Shown one piece after another: positions 46,758 to 54,768 of a stretch of 64,000 nucleotides of DNA. Both the position numbers and the translations under genes were made by a program. The notes under the pieces are model-generated. The model had not been told where the DNA came from, ran no database searches, and saw nothing but the letters and a program-made list of their open reading frames with translations. Within the stretch, counting starts at the first letter, position 1. Each line of letters opens with the position of its first letter. Source of the stretch: Bartonella tribocorum CIP 105476 (GTDB lineage: Bacteria > Pseudomonadota > Alphaproteobacteria > Rhizobiales > Rhizobiaceae); the NCBI RefSeq assembly GCF_000196435.1, contig NC_010161.1, positions 558,001 through 622,000 of the forward strand. Direction: 5' to 3'.

Positions 46758-46834
46758 GCGGTTGTAGCTCAGTTGGTTAGAGCGCTGGTTTGTGGCACCA
46801 GAGGTCGTAGGTTCAAATCCCACCAACCGTACCA
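46758..46834 (+). tRNA. tRNA-His (anticodon GTG), lacking encoded G-1
   Basis: A 77-nt tRNA with an encoded CCA end: D arm AGCTCAGTTGGTTAGAGC, anticodon stem CTGGT/ACCAG with anticodon GTG, and T arm GGTTCAAATCC. The acceptor is GCGGTTG/CAACCGT, giving G1-U72, the discriminator base is A73 and the base before the gene is T. Most bacteria have G-1 paired with C73; its absence is known in one alphaproteobacterial clade. This supports the taxonomic reading of the window. Confidence 0.97.
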
Positions 46835-47380
46835 TTTATCTTCTCCAACTTTTCTAATTCTTATTTTTGGCGTTTTGTGAGGCGGTTAAAAGCTGCGCTT
46901 GGCGGTCTTTTTTGCGTGTGAGCTGTCACAGAGCAGAGACCTTACGCGGATGATTTTTCTCAAATTTTGCCAAAAACAGAATAATACGATCAATAATCGC
47001 TTGAAATATAAATGGGTTAATTAAATCTATGATTCTGATTGCAATTACAACAATAAATATCTCTATCAGTATATTTATATATTTTTAGTATATTTTGTAA
47101 ATCAAGAGAATCTTATTTGACTTTCATTATTATTGCTCATAATATAAACTATTAAGTTTAAATACATAAAATAAGTAAGCATAAATTTACTAATATATAA
47201 CATATTTTTGACACAATGTCCTTGATTTTATCAACTATATATTATAAATATGAACTTGCATGAAAGTGCATTCATATCTCCAGGGGGTGTTTCGGTGGTT
47301 GATTATGGGTAGGCCATTCTGGCGCGGGGACATAAGTAACCTTGGGGGAATTTATTTATACACTAAATTGTAGAAAATAA
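46835..47380. other. Intergenic region upstream of the glycine-rich peptide gene
   Basis: These 546 bp hold no secure gene. A 22-codon frame at 47305-47373 (MGRPFWRGDISNLGG...) ends just before the next gene but has no good ribosome-binding site. The left part is extremely AT-rich. The promoter of the accessory operon to the right is expected here. Confidence 0.4.
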
Positions 47381-47707
47381 ATGGGAAGTTCAAGTTCACA
47401 TTCAAGTGGTTTGTACAATTATTGCAGTGCCGATAATTTTAGTAGCAAATATAACTCTGGTTTTGCGTTTGGTAGCAAGCATGGTGGTCAGGTTGGCCTT
47501 GTGGGTGGTGTTGTCCTAGGAGGGGCAGCGACGGGTAACTTTGGTTATGCCATGGCCGCAGGAAGCTTTGGGCAAGCTGTAGGCAATGAATTCGGAGACA
47601 TCATAGGCGGTTATGGTGGTTATGGTGTGGCTGCTTTCCAGTGTGGCGCACAGGTGTTGGGTCAATCTATGGCTAATTCAGGTGGTGGGATGTTGATGCA
47701 CTTTTGA
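47381..47707 (+). CDS. Glycine-rich small protein, bacteriocin-like
   Basis: A 108-residue protein. Residues 1-35 are Ser/Asn/Tyr-rich (GSSSSHSSGLYNYCSADNFSSKYNSG). The rest is dominated by Gly-Gly and small hydrophobic residues (HGGQVGLVGGVVLGGAATGNFGYAMAAGSFGQAVGNEFGDIIGGYGGYGVAAFQCGAQVLGQSM), with one Cys on each side. GxxxG-rich sequences of this kind are typical of membrane-active peptides such as class II bacteriocins. There is no clear double-glycine leader. The ribosome-binding site is weak. It heads a run of polytopic membrane-protein genes with protease-like motifs. Function is inferred from composition and context only. Confidence 0.55.
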   Translation: MGSSSSHSSGLYNYCSADNFSSKYNSGFAFGSKHGGQVGLVGGVVLGGAATGNFGYAMAAGSFGQAVGNEFGDIIGGYGGYGVAAFQCGAQVLGQSMANSGGGMLMHF

Positions 47708-48720
47708 TGTAGTTCTTTGGGTTATCCTAAAGCCTAGAACGGTGGTGCTGTAAAAGGTGCCACCTTTATGTTTGGAATATTGTACAGGAGGAGCTATGGG
47801 CGAGTTTGGTTTAGTGCTCGTTTGTTTTTATCTGTGGTTTGGCATGTTGTATCTATTCTGCAAAAGTATTGCTATTAATGGAAAAAGCATGTTAGGCAGG
47901 GAGAACACGGTTACACTCATAGTGGTGGCATTGGTTGCTCCTCTTCTCATTTATGCCTTTGAGTATTTTGAGTATATAGTCGGTATGCCGATAACATCTT
48001 CTCATGTTGCTATAATTATGTTCTTTCTTTCTTTTTGCATTGAATTTATACCCAATATAGTCAACAACATAAAGTGCTTTAGTTTGGCCATTATCGCAAG
48101 TTGCCCCATTTTTTTCATCGCAGCTGGTTTTATTGTTATGAGTGATGGCGTTCTGTTAGATTTTTTTGATCTGCAGCTTTCGAGCTATATTTATCTGCTT
48201 TTCATTATTCCGTTGATGATAGCGGGGGCTCGCTATGTCCTAATTGCTAAAGCTTTGAAGGAAAAATCTATGTCAGTGCTAGATTTAAGCATTTGCATTG
48301 GCTGTGGGTTTGCCATAGGCGTCTTTTTTGTGTCATCACTGCTTTTATCAGACCTTCGAGAAATCTACCAACAGATAGGTTTTGCAAACAGGGAGGCAGT
48401 GAAAAAAATGTTTGATTATGCGGTGTTTGGTTTCGCTATTCTAACGGGCCAGGTTTTTTTGACATTTTTGATGGTTCTCTTTGTTACTACAAAGAAATAT
48501 TATTGGTTGGTCCTTGATGTTCTTGCAGAGCTGTTTTTTAGCCTCTTTGTTTCTTATTATGTAGCGTTTGTTCATACAGACGATGACTATGGAATGGTTA
48601 GAAGTTGGATTTGTTTGATGTTTGTTGTTGATGTGTACGCGCGTCACATTAAATCAAAGAATGTGAAGCTTAGCGTGATTAACCCGTTTAAAAAGAAAAC
48701 TGAGTGAGAAGACAGGAGGC
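47708..48720 (+). repeat. 1013-bp tandem duplication, unit 1
   Basis: Unit 1 starts TGTAGTTCTTTGGGTTATCC directly after the glycine-rich gene and carries one complete membrane-protein gene. Unit 2 follows at 48721. The two differ at only a few percent of positions. A third copy of the first 30 bp begins at 49734. Confidence 0.9.
47796..48707 (+). CDS. Polytopic membrane protein, tandem copy 1
   Basis: From ATG 47796 (AGGAGG immediately upstream) the 303-residue protein is almost wholly hydrophobic, with about eight membrane segments (EFGLVLVCFYLWFGMLYLFC, VTLIVVALVAPLLIYAFEYF, IFFIAAGFIVMSDGVLLDFF, YLLFIIPLMIAGARYVLIAKAL and others). Its layout (a GARYVLIAKALKE segment, then SICIGCGFAIGVFF) parallels the EExxR and GxGxxxE helices of the YhfC/PrsW-like protein at 51725, but the catalytic Glu and His are missing. 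I infer a degenerate paralogue, perhaps an immunity or accessory protein. A GTG frame from 47757 is less likely. Confidence 0.7.
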   Translation: MGEFGLVLVCFYLWFGMLYLFCKSIAINGKSMLGRENTVTLIVVALVAPLLIYAFEYFEYIVGMPITSSHVAIIMFFLSFCIEFIPNIVNNIKCFSLAIIASCPIFFIAAGFIVMSDGVLLDFFDLQLSSYIYLLFIIPLMIAGARYVLIAKALKEKSMSVLDLSICIGCGFAIGVFFVSSLLLSDLREIYQQIGFANREAVKKMFDYAVFGFAILTGQVFLTFLMVLFVTTKKYYWLVLDVLAELFFSLFVSYYVAFVHTDDDYGMVRSWICLMFVVDVYARHIKSKNVKLSVINPFKKKTE

Positions 48721-49733
48721 TGTAGTTCTTTGGGTTATCCTAAAGCCTAGAACGGTGGTGCTGTAAAAGGTGCCACCTTTATGTTTGGAATATTGTACAG
48801 GAGGAGCTATGGGCGAGTTTGGTTTAGTGCTCGTTTGTTTTTATCTGTGGTTTGGCATGTTGTATCTATTCTGCAAAAGTATTGCTATTAATGGAAAAAG
48901 CATGTTAGGCAGGGAGAACACGGTTACATTCATAGTGGTGGCATTGGTTGCTCCTCTTCTCATTTATGCCTTTGAGTATTTTGAGTATATAGTCGGTGTG
49001 CCGATAACATCTCCTCCTGTTACTATAATTATGTTCTTTCTTTCCTTTTGCATTGAATTTATACCCAATATAGTCAACAACATAAAGTGCTTTAGTTCGG
49101 CCATTATCGCAAGTTGCCCCATTTTTTTCATCGCAGCTGGTTTTATTGTTATGAGTGATGGCGTTCTGTTAGATTTTTTTGATCTGCAGCTTTCGAGCTA
49201 TATTTATCTGCTTTTCATTATTCCGTTGATGATAGCGGGTGCTCGCTATGTCCTAATTGCTAAAGCTTTGAAGGAAAAATCTATGTCCGTGCTAGATTTA
49301 AGCATTTGCATTGGCTGTGGGTTTGCCATAGGCGTCTTTTTTGTGTCATCACTGCTTTTATCAGACCTTCGAGAAATCTATCAACAGATAGGTTTTGCAA
49401 ACAGGGAGACAGTGAAAAAAATGTTTGATTATGCGGCGCTTGGTTTTGCTATTCTAACGGGCCAGGTTTTTTTGACATTTTTGATGGTTCTCTTTGTTAC
49501 TACAAAGAAATATTATTGGTTGGTCCTTGATGTTCTTGCAGAGCTGTTTTTTAGCCTCTTTGTTTCTTATTCTGTAGCGTTTGTTCATACAGATGATAAG
49601 TATAGAATGGTTATAAGGTGGATTTGTTTGATGTATGTTGTTTATGTGTACGCGCGTCACATTAAATCAAAGAATGTGAAGCTTAGCGTGATTAACCCGT
49701 TTAAAAAGAAAACTGAGTGAGAAGACAGGAGGC
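48721..49733 (+). repeat. 1013-bp tandem duplication, unit 2
   Basis: This is the second copy of the 47708-48720 unit, same orientation, directly abutting. Most differences are single bases, some changing residues in the second half of the encoded protein. Confidence 0.9.
48809..49720 (+). CDS. Polytopic membrane protein, tandem copy 2
   Basis: This 303-residue protein is about 95% identical to copy 1 and has the same ribosome-binding site and start. Changes cluster in a loop (VGVPITSPPVTIIMF against VGMPITSSHVAIIMF) and near the C-terminus (HTDDKYRMVIRWICLMYVVYVYARH against HTDDDYGMVRSWICLMFVVDVYARH). Retention of an open frame in both copies suggests selection or a recent event. Its stop overlaps GTG 49717 of a small glycine-rich frame by GTGA. 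Confidence 0.7.
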   Translation: MGEFGLVLVCFYLWFGMLYLFCKSIAINGKSMLGRENTVTFIVVALVAPLLIYAFEYFEYIVGVPITSPPVTIIMFFLSFCIEFIPNIVNNIKCFSSAIIASCPIFFIAAGFIVMSDGVLLDFFDLQLSSYIYLLFIIPLMIAGARYVLIAKALKEKSMSVLDLSICIGCGFAIGVFFVSSLLLSDLREIYQQIGFANRETVKKMFDYAALGFAILTGQVFLTFLMVLFVTTKKYYWLVLDVLAELFFSLFVSYSVAFVHTDDKYRMVIRWICLMYVVYVYARHIKSKNVKLSVINPFKKKTE

Positions 49734-49872
49734 TGTAGTTTTTTGGGTTATCCTAAAGCCTAGAGAAGCCACCCCAAGAGGGGCCGTTTCTGGAGCAATA
49801 GTAGGCGGGGTCCGTGGCGCAGCCGCGGGTATTGCTAAAGCTGGTTGGGATTGTTCTTGCTCTAAGTGGTGA
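49717..49872 (+). CDS. Small GxxxG-rich peptide ORF coupled to the membrane-protein gene
   Basis: A 51-codon frame begins with GTG overlapping the previous stop (GTGA) and encodes MRRQEAVVFWVILKPREATP followed by RGAVSGAIVGGVRGAAAGIAK and AGWDCSCSKW. The second part resembles the glycine-rich gene at 47381 and class II bacteriocin cores, with a Cys-x-Cys near the end. The equivalent frame after tandem copy 1 (GTG 48704) is only 20 codons. It could be a true small gene or the remnant of a second peptide gene fused to the 30-bp repeat. No independent ribosome-binding site is seen. Confidence 0.35.
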   Translation: MRRQEAVVFWVILKPREATPRGAVSGAIVGGVRGAAAGIAKAGWDCSCSKW

Positions 49873-50008
49873 AATTGTTGTTTGACCTGGCTTTTTTAAC
49901 AAGGTAAAGGCCTTGCTAAGGGGTACGCTATTATCCTCTTAGCAGGGGGGCTCTCCCGCAATAATATCTTGGTATACTTTGGAGGGCAAGGCGCCTTAGG
50001 GAAATTAT

Positions 50009-50842
50009 ATGTCTGACTTAATTTTTGGAATGCAGCTTGGTTTTGGGATAAGTTCCAGCCCTCGTGTCCTTAAAAACAATGGCTTGTTGGGCGAGCGCGT
50101 CATTTTTTGGGGGCTAGCTGGCCTTTCCTGCGCTATCATCTTCGCTTATCCACATAGTGAAAGTGGGCTTCCAGACTTATCTTTGCTTTTAGTATGTTAT
50201 CTTGGCATGCTTTTAATTCTGCACGAGCGCTACTTATATAAATATTTAGTTCTTGGATTCTGTGGTGCAGTTGCTGCCTTGTGTATTGGGGCAGGTTTTG
50301 TATATTTGAGCTCTTTGTTGCCATTGCCTGCTTTGTCTGCTGCTCATAATAGCCAGCAGCAGTTGGTGCATTACATGAGTGGGGTTGCTGCAAACTATCC
50401 CTTTTTTATCCTTTTGATATCAGTTTTAACTGCGGAGTTTTTGCGTTTGTGGTTGCTTCGCGTATATAAGCCAGAATTAGCTGCGCATGAGGTCCTTTAT
50501 TTCGGGCTGGGCTGGGGTGTTCTAGACTTATGCTATAAAACCCTCCCAGCTCTTTTTCTTTACTTGAATTACCGTGTTGATAGGGAGCCACAAATGGCGG
50601 GCTATGTCGCATTTGAATCCTGTCCACAAGCGATCAGCTATCTTATTGCCGCGGGCATGATTGTATTGATGCATGTTGTAAATACGCGCTTTATGTATCT
50701 TGGTTTCGAAGATAAGCGAAAGGCCTATTCCTATCTGCCTTTTGTAATTCATTTTGCGGTTGGTCTTTTGTCTATGTTTGGCATTTCTTCAGACTACGCA
50801 ATATTAATAAATTCTATTTCTGAGGCTTACTATAATGCTTGA
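50009..50842 (+). CDS. YhfC/PrsW-like polytopic membrane protein with degenerate motifs
   Basis: A 277-residue protein with about seven membrane segments. Motif positions of the YhfC/PrsW type are recognisable: TAEFLRLWLLRVY (one Glu of the EExxR motif), FGLGWGVLDLCYK (Asp where Glu is usual), VLMHVVNTRFMYLGF (His) and LPFVIHFAVGLL (second His). Compared with the protein at 51725 the site is partly altered, so protease activity is doubtful. AGGGAA lies before ATG 50009. It overlaps the next gene by 8 bp, so these genes are translated together. Confidence 0.6.
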   Translation: MSDLIFGMQLGFGISSSPRVLKNNGLLGERVIFWGLAGLSCAIIFAYPHSESGLPDLSLLLVCYLGMLLILHERYLYKYLVLGFCGAVAALCIGAGFVYLSSLLPLPALSAAHNSQQQLVHYMSGVAANYPFFILLISVLTAEFLRLWLLRVYKPELAAHEVLYFGLGWGVLDLCYKTLPALFLYLNYRVDREPQMAGYVAFESCPQAISYLIAAGMIVLMHVVNTRFMYLGFEDKRKAYSYLPFVIHFAVGLLSMFGISSDYAILINSISEAYYNA

Positions 50843-51722
50843 CAAATTGACATTATCTGTTATCGGCGCCGTTTTTTGTCTGGTGCTGATTATTTTTCCT
50901 TTGATGAAGAAAAAAACATTGGTTGAACATTTGGTTTTCTTGCTCGTTGTTTTGTGTCTTGTTTTTCTTTATGTTTATGGCGCTGTGAGTTATTTTCCTT
51001 ATTGTGTTTTGGCGCTTTCGCTTATATTGGGGTACCGCTGGTTACTCTCTTTGGTTAAAGCGTTTAAAGGCACGAAGGCGATTATTGGGTCAAGCGCTGG
51101 TTGTTATGTGCTTTTGATTTTTTTTCTATACGGCTTTATGCGTATGATAGGCAGTTTGATTTTTGATTTTGCTGCTTATAGTACGCCTAATATTGTTTTT
51201 GCTGTTGGTCTATTCCCTATAAGCATGGCGATTATGCAGTTTTTTTTGCTCTCTCATTGGGTGGCAGAAGATAATGGCAATGGTGTAGAGGCAGCACTGG
51301 GCGTGGGAATAGGAATTTGGGGGGCTGCTATAGGGCTTGCACTGCTTACATCTCTACCAGAAGCTGTGAAGATCCTAAAAGGGGCCTTTAGTCTTGATAG
51401 GGACGCCTTACTTTTTTTACTTGAGACGGTAATATATTATGCGTTTATTATAGGTCTGAGTCTTTTATCAACTTTCTTAATGCTTTTGGTTTGCCTTGAC
51501 AAGAAATGGCGTTTTTTTGTTCTTATCCTGCTTTTACAATGCTTGGCGGCTTGGGCGCGCTTTTCATGGCGGGCCGCTGAGCCAGAACTTCTTGCAATTG
51601 GGCATTATACAATCGCTACTATTCTTATGTTTGCTCTTATGCGGCAAATTTATGATTTTGTGCAAGACAGATTATCCATGAAGAAAAATAGCAGTTACGC
51701 TGTAGTAAATGAGGGGGCATAA
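50835..51722 (+). CDS. Polytopic membrane protein, family member without catalytic residues
   Basis: A 295-residue protein with about eight membrane segments. The helices that carry active residues in the neighbour appear as QFFLLSHWVAEDNGNGVEAALGVGIGIWGAAIGLALL and FLMLLVCLDKKWRFFVLILLLQCLAAWARFSW, lacking EExxR and the two His motifs. It overlaps the previous gene by 8 bp and is followed 2 bp later by the next. I infer a non-catalytic paralogue. Membrane topology is evident but the function is unknown. Confidence 0.6.
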   Translation: MLDKLTLSVIGAVFCLVLIIFPLMKKKTLVEHLVFLLVVLCLVFLYVYGAVSYFPYCVLALSLILGYRWLLSLVKAFKGTKAIIGSSAGCYVLLIFFLYGFMRMIGSLIFDFAAYSTPNIVFAVGLFPISMAIMQFFLLSHWVAEDNGNGVEAALGVGIGIWGAAIGLALLTSLPEAVKILKGAFSLDRDALLFLLETVIYYAFIIGLSLLSTFLMLLVCLDKKWRFFVLILLLQCLAAWARFSWRAAEPELLAIGHYTIATILMFALMRQIYDFVQDRLSMKKNSSYAVVNEGA

Positions 51723-51724
51723 TA

Positions 51725-52639
51725 ATGTTGGTTTTATTTATTACTTCGCTTTTCGCAGGCCTTATTTATGGCGCTGTCATTTATAATTTTTTTCGCTCTA
51801 CATTTAGTTGGATAAATGTGCTGTTGAGCGGCATAGTTTTTGGGGTGATTGTTCTGTTAATATGGCGTTACTGGGAAACAGAACATAAACTTGATGCCTT
51901 ACGTTTATTGCAAGTGCTTGGCGTTGTTTTTCTTCTATGTGTGTTTCATCATTTTCTGAAGTTCAAATTGGTTGTCGCCGGTGCTGTGGGATGGTTTGTT
52001 GCTAGCTGCATTGGTGGCGGGCTTCTTGCTTTTTGGGAGCAATCTGTAATAAAAACGCTTTATATGATGAATATTGTTGAAACCAAGAGTCGTGCAGAGC
52101 AGGGGCTGGCGCTTGTTTTTTTATTTTTAACATTTACGGTTTTTTTTGTTGTAGCAGAAGAAGTCATGCGTCGTTTGTTAGTTACTAAGTTTTATCGGTG
52201 CTCGCCTAGTTTGTTGTGGCGTTTGCCGCTGAATATTGGCATAGGCTGGGGTTTATGCGAATTAGTTTACAAGGCGCTAGGGCCTTTCCTTGTTTATAAT
52301 GGCTGGCCTATTCGATCTAGCTTATTAGCCAGTGAATATGTAATTTTTTATTCCTGGACGCAAGCGAGTATTTTTTTGTGTGCTTTAATGAGCGTCATAC
52401 TCATGCATATTTTAAACACATTCTTGGCGTATCGTAGTGTTGTTACGCGTTCTAAATTTTATGCGTGTGCGCCTTTTTTTGTCCACGCTATTGTTAACTG
52501 TTTCGGTGCAACAGTGCTGGTTACAGACAAGGTTTGGTTTAATGTTGGGGGCATCTTGTTTATTCTACTTTGTGTGATGTTGTTCGTATATTTTGAAAGC
52601 AAAAATCCTTTAATACAAAACATAAAATTGCGCGCTTAA
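51725..52639 (+). CDS. YhfC/PrsW-like putative intramembrane metalloprotease
   Basis: The 304-residue product has about eight membrane segments and the most complete motif set in the array: VVAEEVMRRLLVTKF (EExxxR), NIGIGWGLCELVYKAL (GxGxGxxE), SVILMHILNTFLAYRS (His) and PFFVHAIVNCFG (His plus Asn). This order resembles YhfC-family and PrsW-like membrane proteases. Related CPBP/Abi proteases are known beside bacteriocin genes, where they give self-immunity. Here a glycine-rich peptide gene starts the same run of genes. Assignment is from motif spacing by eye. Confidence 0.6.
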   Translation: MLVLFITSLFAGLIYGAVIYNFFRSTFSWINVLLSGIVFGVIVLLIWRYWETEHKLDALRLLQVLGVVFLLCVFHHFLKFKLVVAGAVGWFVASCIGGGLLAFWEQSVIKTLYMMNIVETKSRAEQGLALVFLFLTFTVFFVVAEEVMRRLLVTKFYRCSPSLLWRLPLNIGIGWGLCELVYKALGPFLVYNGWPIRSSLLASEYVIFYSWTQASIFLCALMSVILMHILNTFLAYRSVVTRSKFYACAPFFVHAIVNCFGATVLVTDKVWFNVGGILFILLCVMLFVYFESKNPLIQNIKLRA

Positions 52640-52723
52640 GGTGTTGTAGAGTGATGAATAACTTTGCGTACTCTAAGTATGGCTAGAGAGCCTGATACGC
52701 GCTTTCTGTTCTGCAAAAAAATA

Positions 52724-52759
52724 GAGAAGGTTAGCACCGAGGTAACGCGTCCAGTACCA
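52724..52759. repeat. GTTAGCAC...AGTACCA repeat, copy 1
   Basis: GAGAAGGTTAGCACCGAG, then a GCGT-containing spacer and CAGTACCA. Copies 2 (54653-54688) and 3 (62030-62064) share both ends and the spacing. On the minus strand copies 1 and 3 read LGTGRVTSVLTFS and FGTASHTLVLTFS, so they may be scraps of a former gene. Confidence 0.5.
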
Positions 52760-52938
52760 AGAGCGACGTCATTTCCGCACTAATTGGGGGGAGGGTGTGC
52801 CACTGGCCACGCGCATATGGGAGTTTGCAAATATGCTATCATGTAACTTTCTAGTGTCCTCCTTTCTATTATCCTCCATGAGATTGAAGATGGGAATCTT
52901 GAGGCGGCGATGACGCATTATTGCAAGGAGGATGCACC

Positions 52939-53007
52939 ATGTTTAACATAATAGTCTCTTTATTCCGTGGAGTATTTACTCCTGGGTTATCAATGGAAAC
53001 GTTTTAA
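52939..53007 (+). CDS. 22-residue peptide ORF with a strong ribosome-binding site
   Basis: AAGGAGG ends 6 nt before ATG 52939, an unusually good Shine-Dalgarno for this AT-rich region, and the frame encodes MFNIIVSLFRGVFTPGLSME followed by TF. It is hydrophobic and could be a small membrane peptide, or the start of a larger protein cut by a frameshift. Another small membrane-protein gene starts 87 bp downstream. No family is recognised. Confidence 0.35.
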   Translation: MFNIIVSLFRGVFTPGLSMETF

Positions 53008-53093
53008 CTCTGGTCGAATGCTCTCGCATCTTGACTGTGATTTTATTGTCCATTATTGCTGCGAATATTAAAATTGTCCGACGGGGGGAGCTC

Positions 53094-53495
53094 ATGATGA
53101 TTACTAACATTCTGACAGTTATTGTCCTGTTTGTTAATTATTTCGCTGGATGGTCTACACTTTTACTGAACTACCCCATAGTTTTTTGCTATCTGTCACT
53201 TGCTCTGGTTTCATTGATGAGCTTGCTGGTAAAGAAACCCTTTACCATTTTTTATGCTAGTGCTGGTGTTTCTGAAGAAAAACGCAAACATATCCTATTT
53301 TATCTCATCAATAAATATATTACATGGATTTGGGTAATCATCTTTTTTGCCAATGGTCTTCTAGTGGCTTTTTTTTCATGCTCCCCCCAGCTTTGGTGTG
53401 TCACTATGGGTTTAATTTGTGCTGGTATTCTTTTTTCTCAATATCTTCCTAACATCATGCAATATTTTTATCGCATAAAACATCATGGAGCATAA
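53094..53495 (+). CDS. Small polytopic membrane protein
   Basis: From ATG 53094 (GGGGGAG upstream) the 133-residue protein has four membrane segments (MMITNILTVIVLFVNYFAG, YPIVFCYLSLALVSLMSLLV, YITWIWVIIFFANGLLVAFF, LWCVTMGLICAGILFSQYLP) and a basic C-terminus (YFYRIKHHGA). I do not recognise it. Longer frames from 53031 lack a ribosome-binding site. It is followed 1 bp later by another membrane-protein gene, so the two are probably co-translated. Confidence 0.55.
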   Translation: MMITNILTVIVLFVNYFAGWSTLLLNYPIVFCYLSLALVSLMSLLVKKPFTIFYASAGVSEEKRKHILFYLINKYITWIWVIIFFANGLLVAFFSCSPQLWCVTMGLICAGILFSQYLPNIMQYFYRIKHHGA

Positions 53496-53496
53496 T

Positions 53497-54000
53497 ATGT
53501 CATTGTTTAATATTCTAACTGGACCCCCTTTATGGGTCTGGATTTTACTTATTTTTCTCATTACGATGGGAATAATCGCATTGAAAGATAGGGAAATGAA
53601 GGTTTACCGCCTTTTTCTCTTGCCGTTAGTCTTTCTTTTTTTGGGCGCAAGCGATGTGATTAACAAGCTGGCGTTCCCGGGCTGGGGAGCAATCGCAATG
53701 TTGGGGGGACTGATGATCGGCGTTGGCGTTGGCTGGTTGCTCTGGCGTGCTACTGCGCGTTTAAAAATCAAAGAGGGAACGGATTTCATTATTCGGCCTG
53801 GTACGCCGTTGACGCTGATATTTATTCTTATCGCTTTTGTCATCAAATTCATATTGATTGTTTTTCTCAATATTGAACCTGATTTGAAATATGTATTTGA
53901 TTTTAACCTTCTTTTTGGTCTTTTAAGTGGGCTCACTGATGGTGTGTTTTGGGGCGGCACATTAAATTTATATATAGCATTTCGAAAGAATCGAAATTAA
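53497..54000 (+). CDS. Small membrane protein (DUF6622-like pattern)
   Basis: From ATG 53497 the 167-residue protein has about five membrane segments. The N-terminal pattern LFNILTGPPLWVWILLIFLITMGIIALKDREMKVYRLFLLPLVFLFLG resembles the uncharacterised DUF6622/YbfB-like family with an early P-L-W-V-W segment. An internal GVGVGWLLWRATARLKIKEG lies between segments three and four. GGAGC is found 6 nt before the ATG. It is the last gene of this membrane-protein run. The function is unknown. Confidence 0.55.
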   Translation: MSLFNILTGPPLWVWILLIFLITMGIIALKDREMKVYRLFLLPLVFLFLGASDVINKLAFPGWGAIAMLGGLMIGVGVGWLLWRATARLKIKEGTDFIIRPGTPLTLIFILIAFVIKFILIVFLNIEPDLKYVFDFNLLFGLLSGLTDGVFWGGTLNLYIAFRKNRN

Positions 54001-54652
54001 TCCTTATACCATTAGCTGTGGGTGCTTCCCATCAAAACTATCTCAATAGAAGCTTATTCCTAACAACAACGCTGCATACAAATGCAGCGTTACCTCATAG
54101 TTTCAGATTTTTTATCCCAGCGCATGAATACGTGACGGAAGTGATATATCTGACTATGCCCCCCTTGGGGGAAGAGCGAGCTAAAGGTTTAGAATGCTAT
54201 GAGTTTGAGCTAGCTGGACTTTGAGCAGATGGTTTATCGCTGATAGTAAATCATTTTGTTTTACGATTCAAAAAGAGGAGAGTGATGGTCTCATTGGCGT
54301 AGGTGGGCAAGAAAACTCTTAGCTTGGCAATGCGTCAACAATTTGTAGAACTATGTTGTGAAACCCATACGCAAAACGGTTGCTATGATGGCATGATGTT
54401 TTTGTCAAACATTATGATATGGTAGGAACCGGTGTTTAAGGGGGCAACTGCGGTCACACTGTACGACCCAGTAGCATTACGTCTGAGTGTTTAGGAGCGG
54501 CAGGCTCCGTACAGAGGAATACGCGTACAATATGTGAAGCACGCTTGCGGGAATCAGTGTGCCATTATTGCGTTGTGCACGCAACCCTCTAGCGAGTACT
54601 TCATTAGTAAGGCTGTTTTTTGAAGCTGGTTATAATTATCTGTGTGTTTTTA

Positions 54653-54688
54653 AAGAGAACGTTAGCACCGATGTGTCGCGTGAGTACC
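54653..54688. repeat. GTTAGCAC...AGTACCA repeat, copy 2
   Basis: GAGAACGTTAGCACCGATG, then TCGCGTG and AGTACCA; same ends and spacing as copies 1 and 3. Confidence 0.5.
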
Positions 54689-54768
54689 ATTTTCCTTTGT
54701 ACAACTATTTTCATTTTTCTTGCTTTTTTCCTTAAAAAAACTGCGATTATCGGTTTTTGGGGGGGCAC

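Noticed and set aside
46584..46880. 98-codon frame over the tRNA-His gene
   Set aside because: It reads through the tRNA sequence and overlaps the end of pyrD; a chance frame.
47305..47373. 22-codon frame MGRPFWRGDISNLGG before the glycine-rich gene
   Set aside because: The NLGG end recalls a double-glycine leader, but the frame stops before the next gene, is not fused to it and has a poor ribosome-binding site.
54285..54302. Five-codon ORF MVSLA with GAGGAG upstream
   Set aside because: No operon context: the following 400 bp are decayed; a chance Shine-Dalgarno in purine-rich DNA is likely.
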